From Alteribacillus persepolensis (GTDB taxonomy: Bacteria; Bacillota; Bacilli; Bacillales; Marinococcaceae), in contig NZ_FNDK01000001.1 in the NCBI RefSeq assembly GCF_900099605.1, positions 434,001 to 498,000 of the forward strand: 64,000 bases of DNA, written 5' to 3'. Shown piece after piece: positions 63,712 through 64,000 of this stretch. Position numbers and translations under genes: made by a program. The notes beneath the pieces were generated by a model. The model did not search any database. It saw nothing but the letters and a program-made list of their open reading frames with translations, and was not told the DNA's origin. How positions within the stretch are numbered: position 1 is the first letter of the stretch; each line of letters starts with the position of its first letter.

Positions 63712-63816
63712 GTGGCGAAAAAACAAGAAATCGATAAAAAGAAAAACCGTAAAGAAAAATCACCCATTGGCTATGGCGATAAAAAATTAAAAGGCCCCAA
63801 CGAACCAAAGACATAA
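63712..63816 (+). CDS. Small basic protein, 34 residues
   Basis: GTG at 63712 has a good AAGGAGGG site 6-7 bases upstream and opens a frame of 34 codons rich in lysine (MAKKQEIDKKKNRKEK), followed by SPIGYGDKKLKGPNEPKT. I do not recognise it with certainty. Such short basic proteins are common as minor spore or stress proteins in Bacillus, which is inference. The remaining 63817-64000 shows no supported gene. Confidence 0.55.
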   Translation: MAKKQEIDKKKNRKEKSPIGYGDKKLKGPNEPKT

Positions 63817-64000
63817 GGATAGCTGCTTCCCTTCTTAAAAGAAAAAATATCAAAGGCTTTTTCTCGACGAAGCTTCTCATACAAATGCCGGGGTTTTTCT
63901 GTTTATCACCTGGTTGATGGCAGCAGAAGAGACGACCCTGTGAGAAAAGCAGCAGCTAAAGATTTGTCTGCAAAAAACCGCGAGATTTTTATGTCTTCGG

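Noticed and set aside
63823-64000. An open frame on the plus strand running to the window end (…DDPVRKAAAKDLSAKNREIF…)
   Set aside because: The frame opens without a start codon or ribosome site until the last few codons. It may be chance, and the window ends before it can be judged.
1-64000. CRISPR arrays, tRNA or rRNA genes, prophage or restriction-modification genes
   Set aside because: No regularly spaced direct repeats, no tRNA-like or rRNA-like conserved segments and no phage or restriction genes were seen on reading both strands.

Overview
This window reads as chromosomal DNA of a low-GC, Gram-positive, endospore-forming bacterium of the family Bacillaceae. The case rests on gene content seen in the sequence: an addB-addA-sbcD-sbcC operon in Bacillus order, an odhA-odhB pair, EndoA (NdoA) toxin with a divergent antitoxin, KapB (sporulation kinase pathway), a RacA-like chromosome-anchoring protein, YppE, YdbS/YdbT, a CvfC-type HEAT-repeat protein, a lysine riboswitch on dapA, strong AGGAGG ribosome sites with frequent GTG/TTG starts, and U-tailed terminators. 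I cannot name the species. No rRNA, tRNA, CRISPR array or intact mobile element was seen.

Layout. 1-2.8 kb: truncated SDR oxidoreductase, an unknown protein, a CHY zinc-finger protein and a ZIP metal transporter. 2.9-14.7 kb: DNA-end repair operon addB-addA-sbcD-sbcC (minus strand). 14.9-19.7 kb: a small HesB-like protein and the 2-oxoglutarate dehydrogenase genes odhA-odhB. 20-27 kb: HAD hydrolase, YjiH-type membrane protein, two unknown proteins, an esterase, the ndoAI-ndoA toxin-antitoxin pair and a lipoprotein. 27-28.7 kb: lysine riboswitch, dapA and yidD. 28.9-38.6 kb: a membrane transporter and then the most notable region, a five-gene minus-strand operon (Cys/Met-type PLP enzyme, M20 amidohydrolase, homoserine dehydrogenase, aldehyde dehydrogenase, ectoine hydrolase DoeA) divergent from a PucR-type regulator. 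38.7-45.4 kb: kapB and the glutamate synthase operon gltA-gltB. 45.6-51.2 kb: NRDE and DUF2203 proteins, a TelA-like gene with an unusual partner, a metallo-beta-lactamase-fold hydrolase and a DUF2777-like protein. 51.2-51.75 kb: a scar with a repeat element and a transposase remnant. 51.8-64 kb: YdbT/YdbS, CvfC, a phosphoesterase, two thioredoxin-fold proteins, a DJ-1/PfpI protein, DUF3891, threonine dehydratase IlvA, a small membrane protein, a phasin-like/UbiB pair, YppE, RacA-like and a 34-residue basic protein.

How genes work together. AddAB and SbcCD process DNA ends. OdhAB feeds the TCA cycle and competes for 2-oxoglutarate with GltAB. A theme of the 27-37 kb stretch is aspartate-4-semialdehyde: DapA consumes it under lysine-riboswitch control, homoserine dehydrogenase reduces it, an aldehyde dehydrogenase may oxidise it, and ectoine breakdown through diaminobutyrate would produce it. 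The best candidate for an undescribed system is this ectoine-hydrolase operon. It lacks the usual DoeB/EutE deacetylase and DoeD aminotransferase and carries an M20 amidohydrolase, a Cys/Met-family PLP enzyme and a homoserine dehydrogenase instead. A second item is a dispersed repeat family with imperfect inverted ends, with three degenerate copies in the window, one of which supplies the stop codon of the gene next to it.
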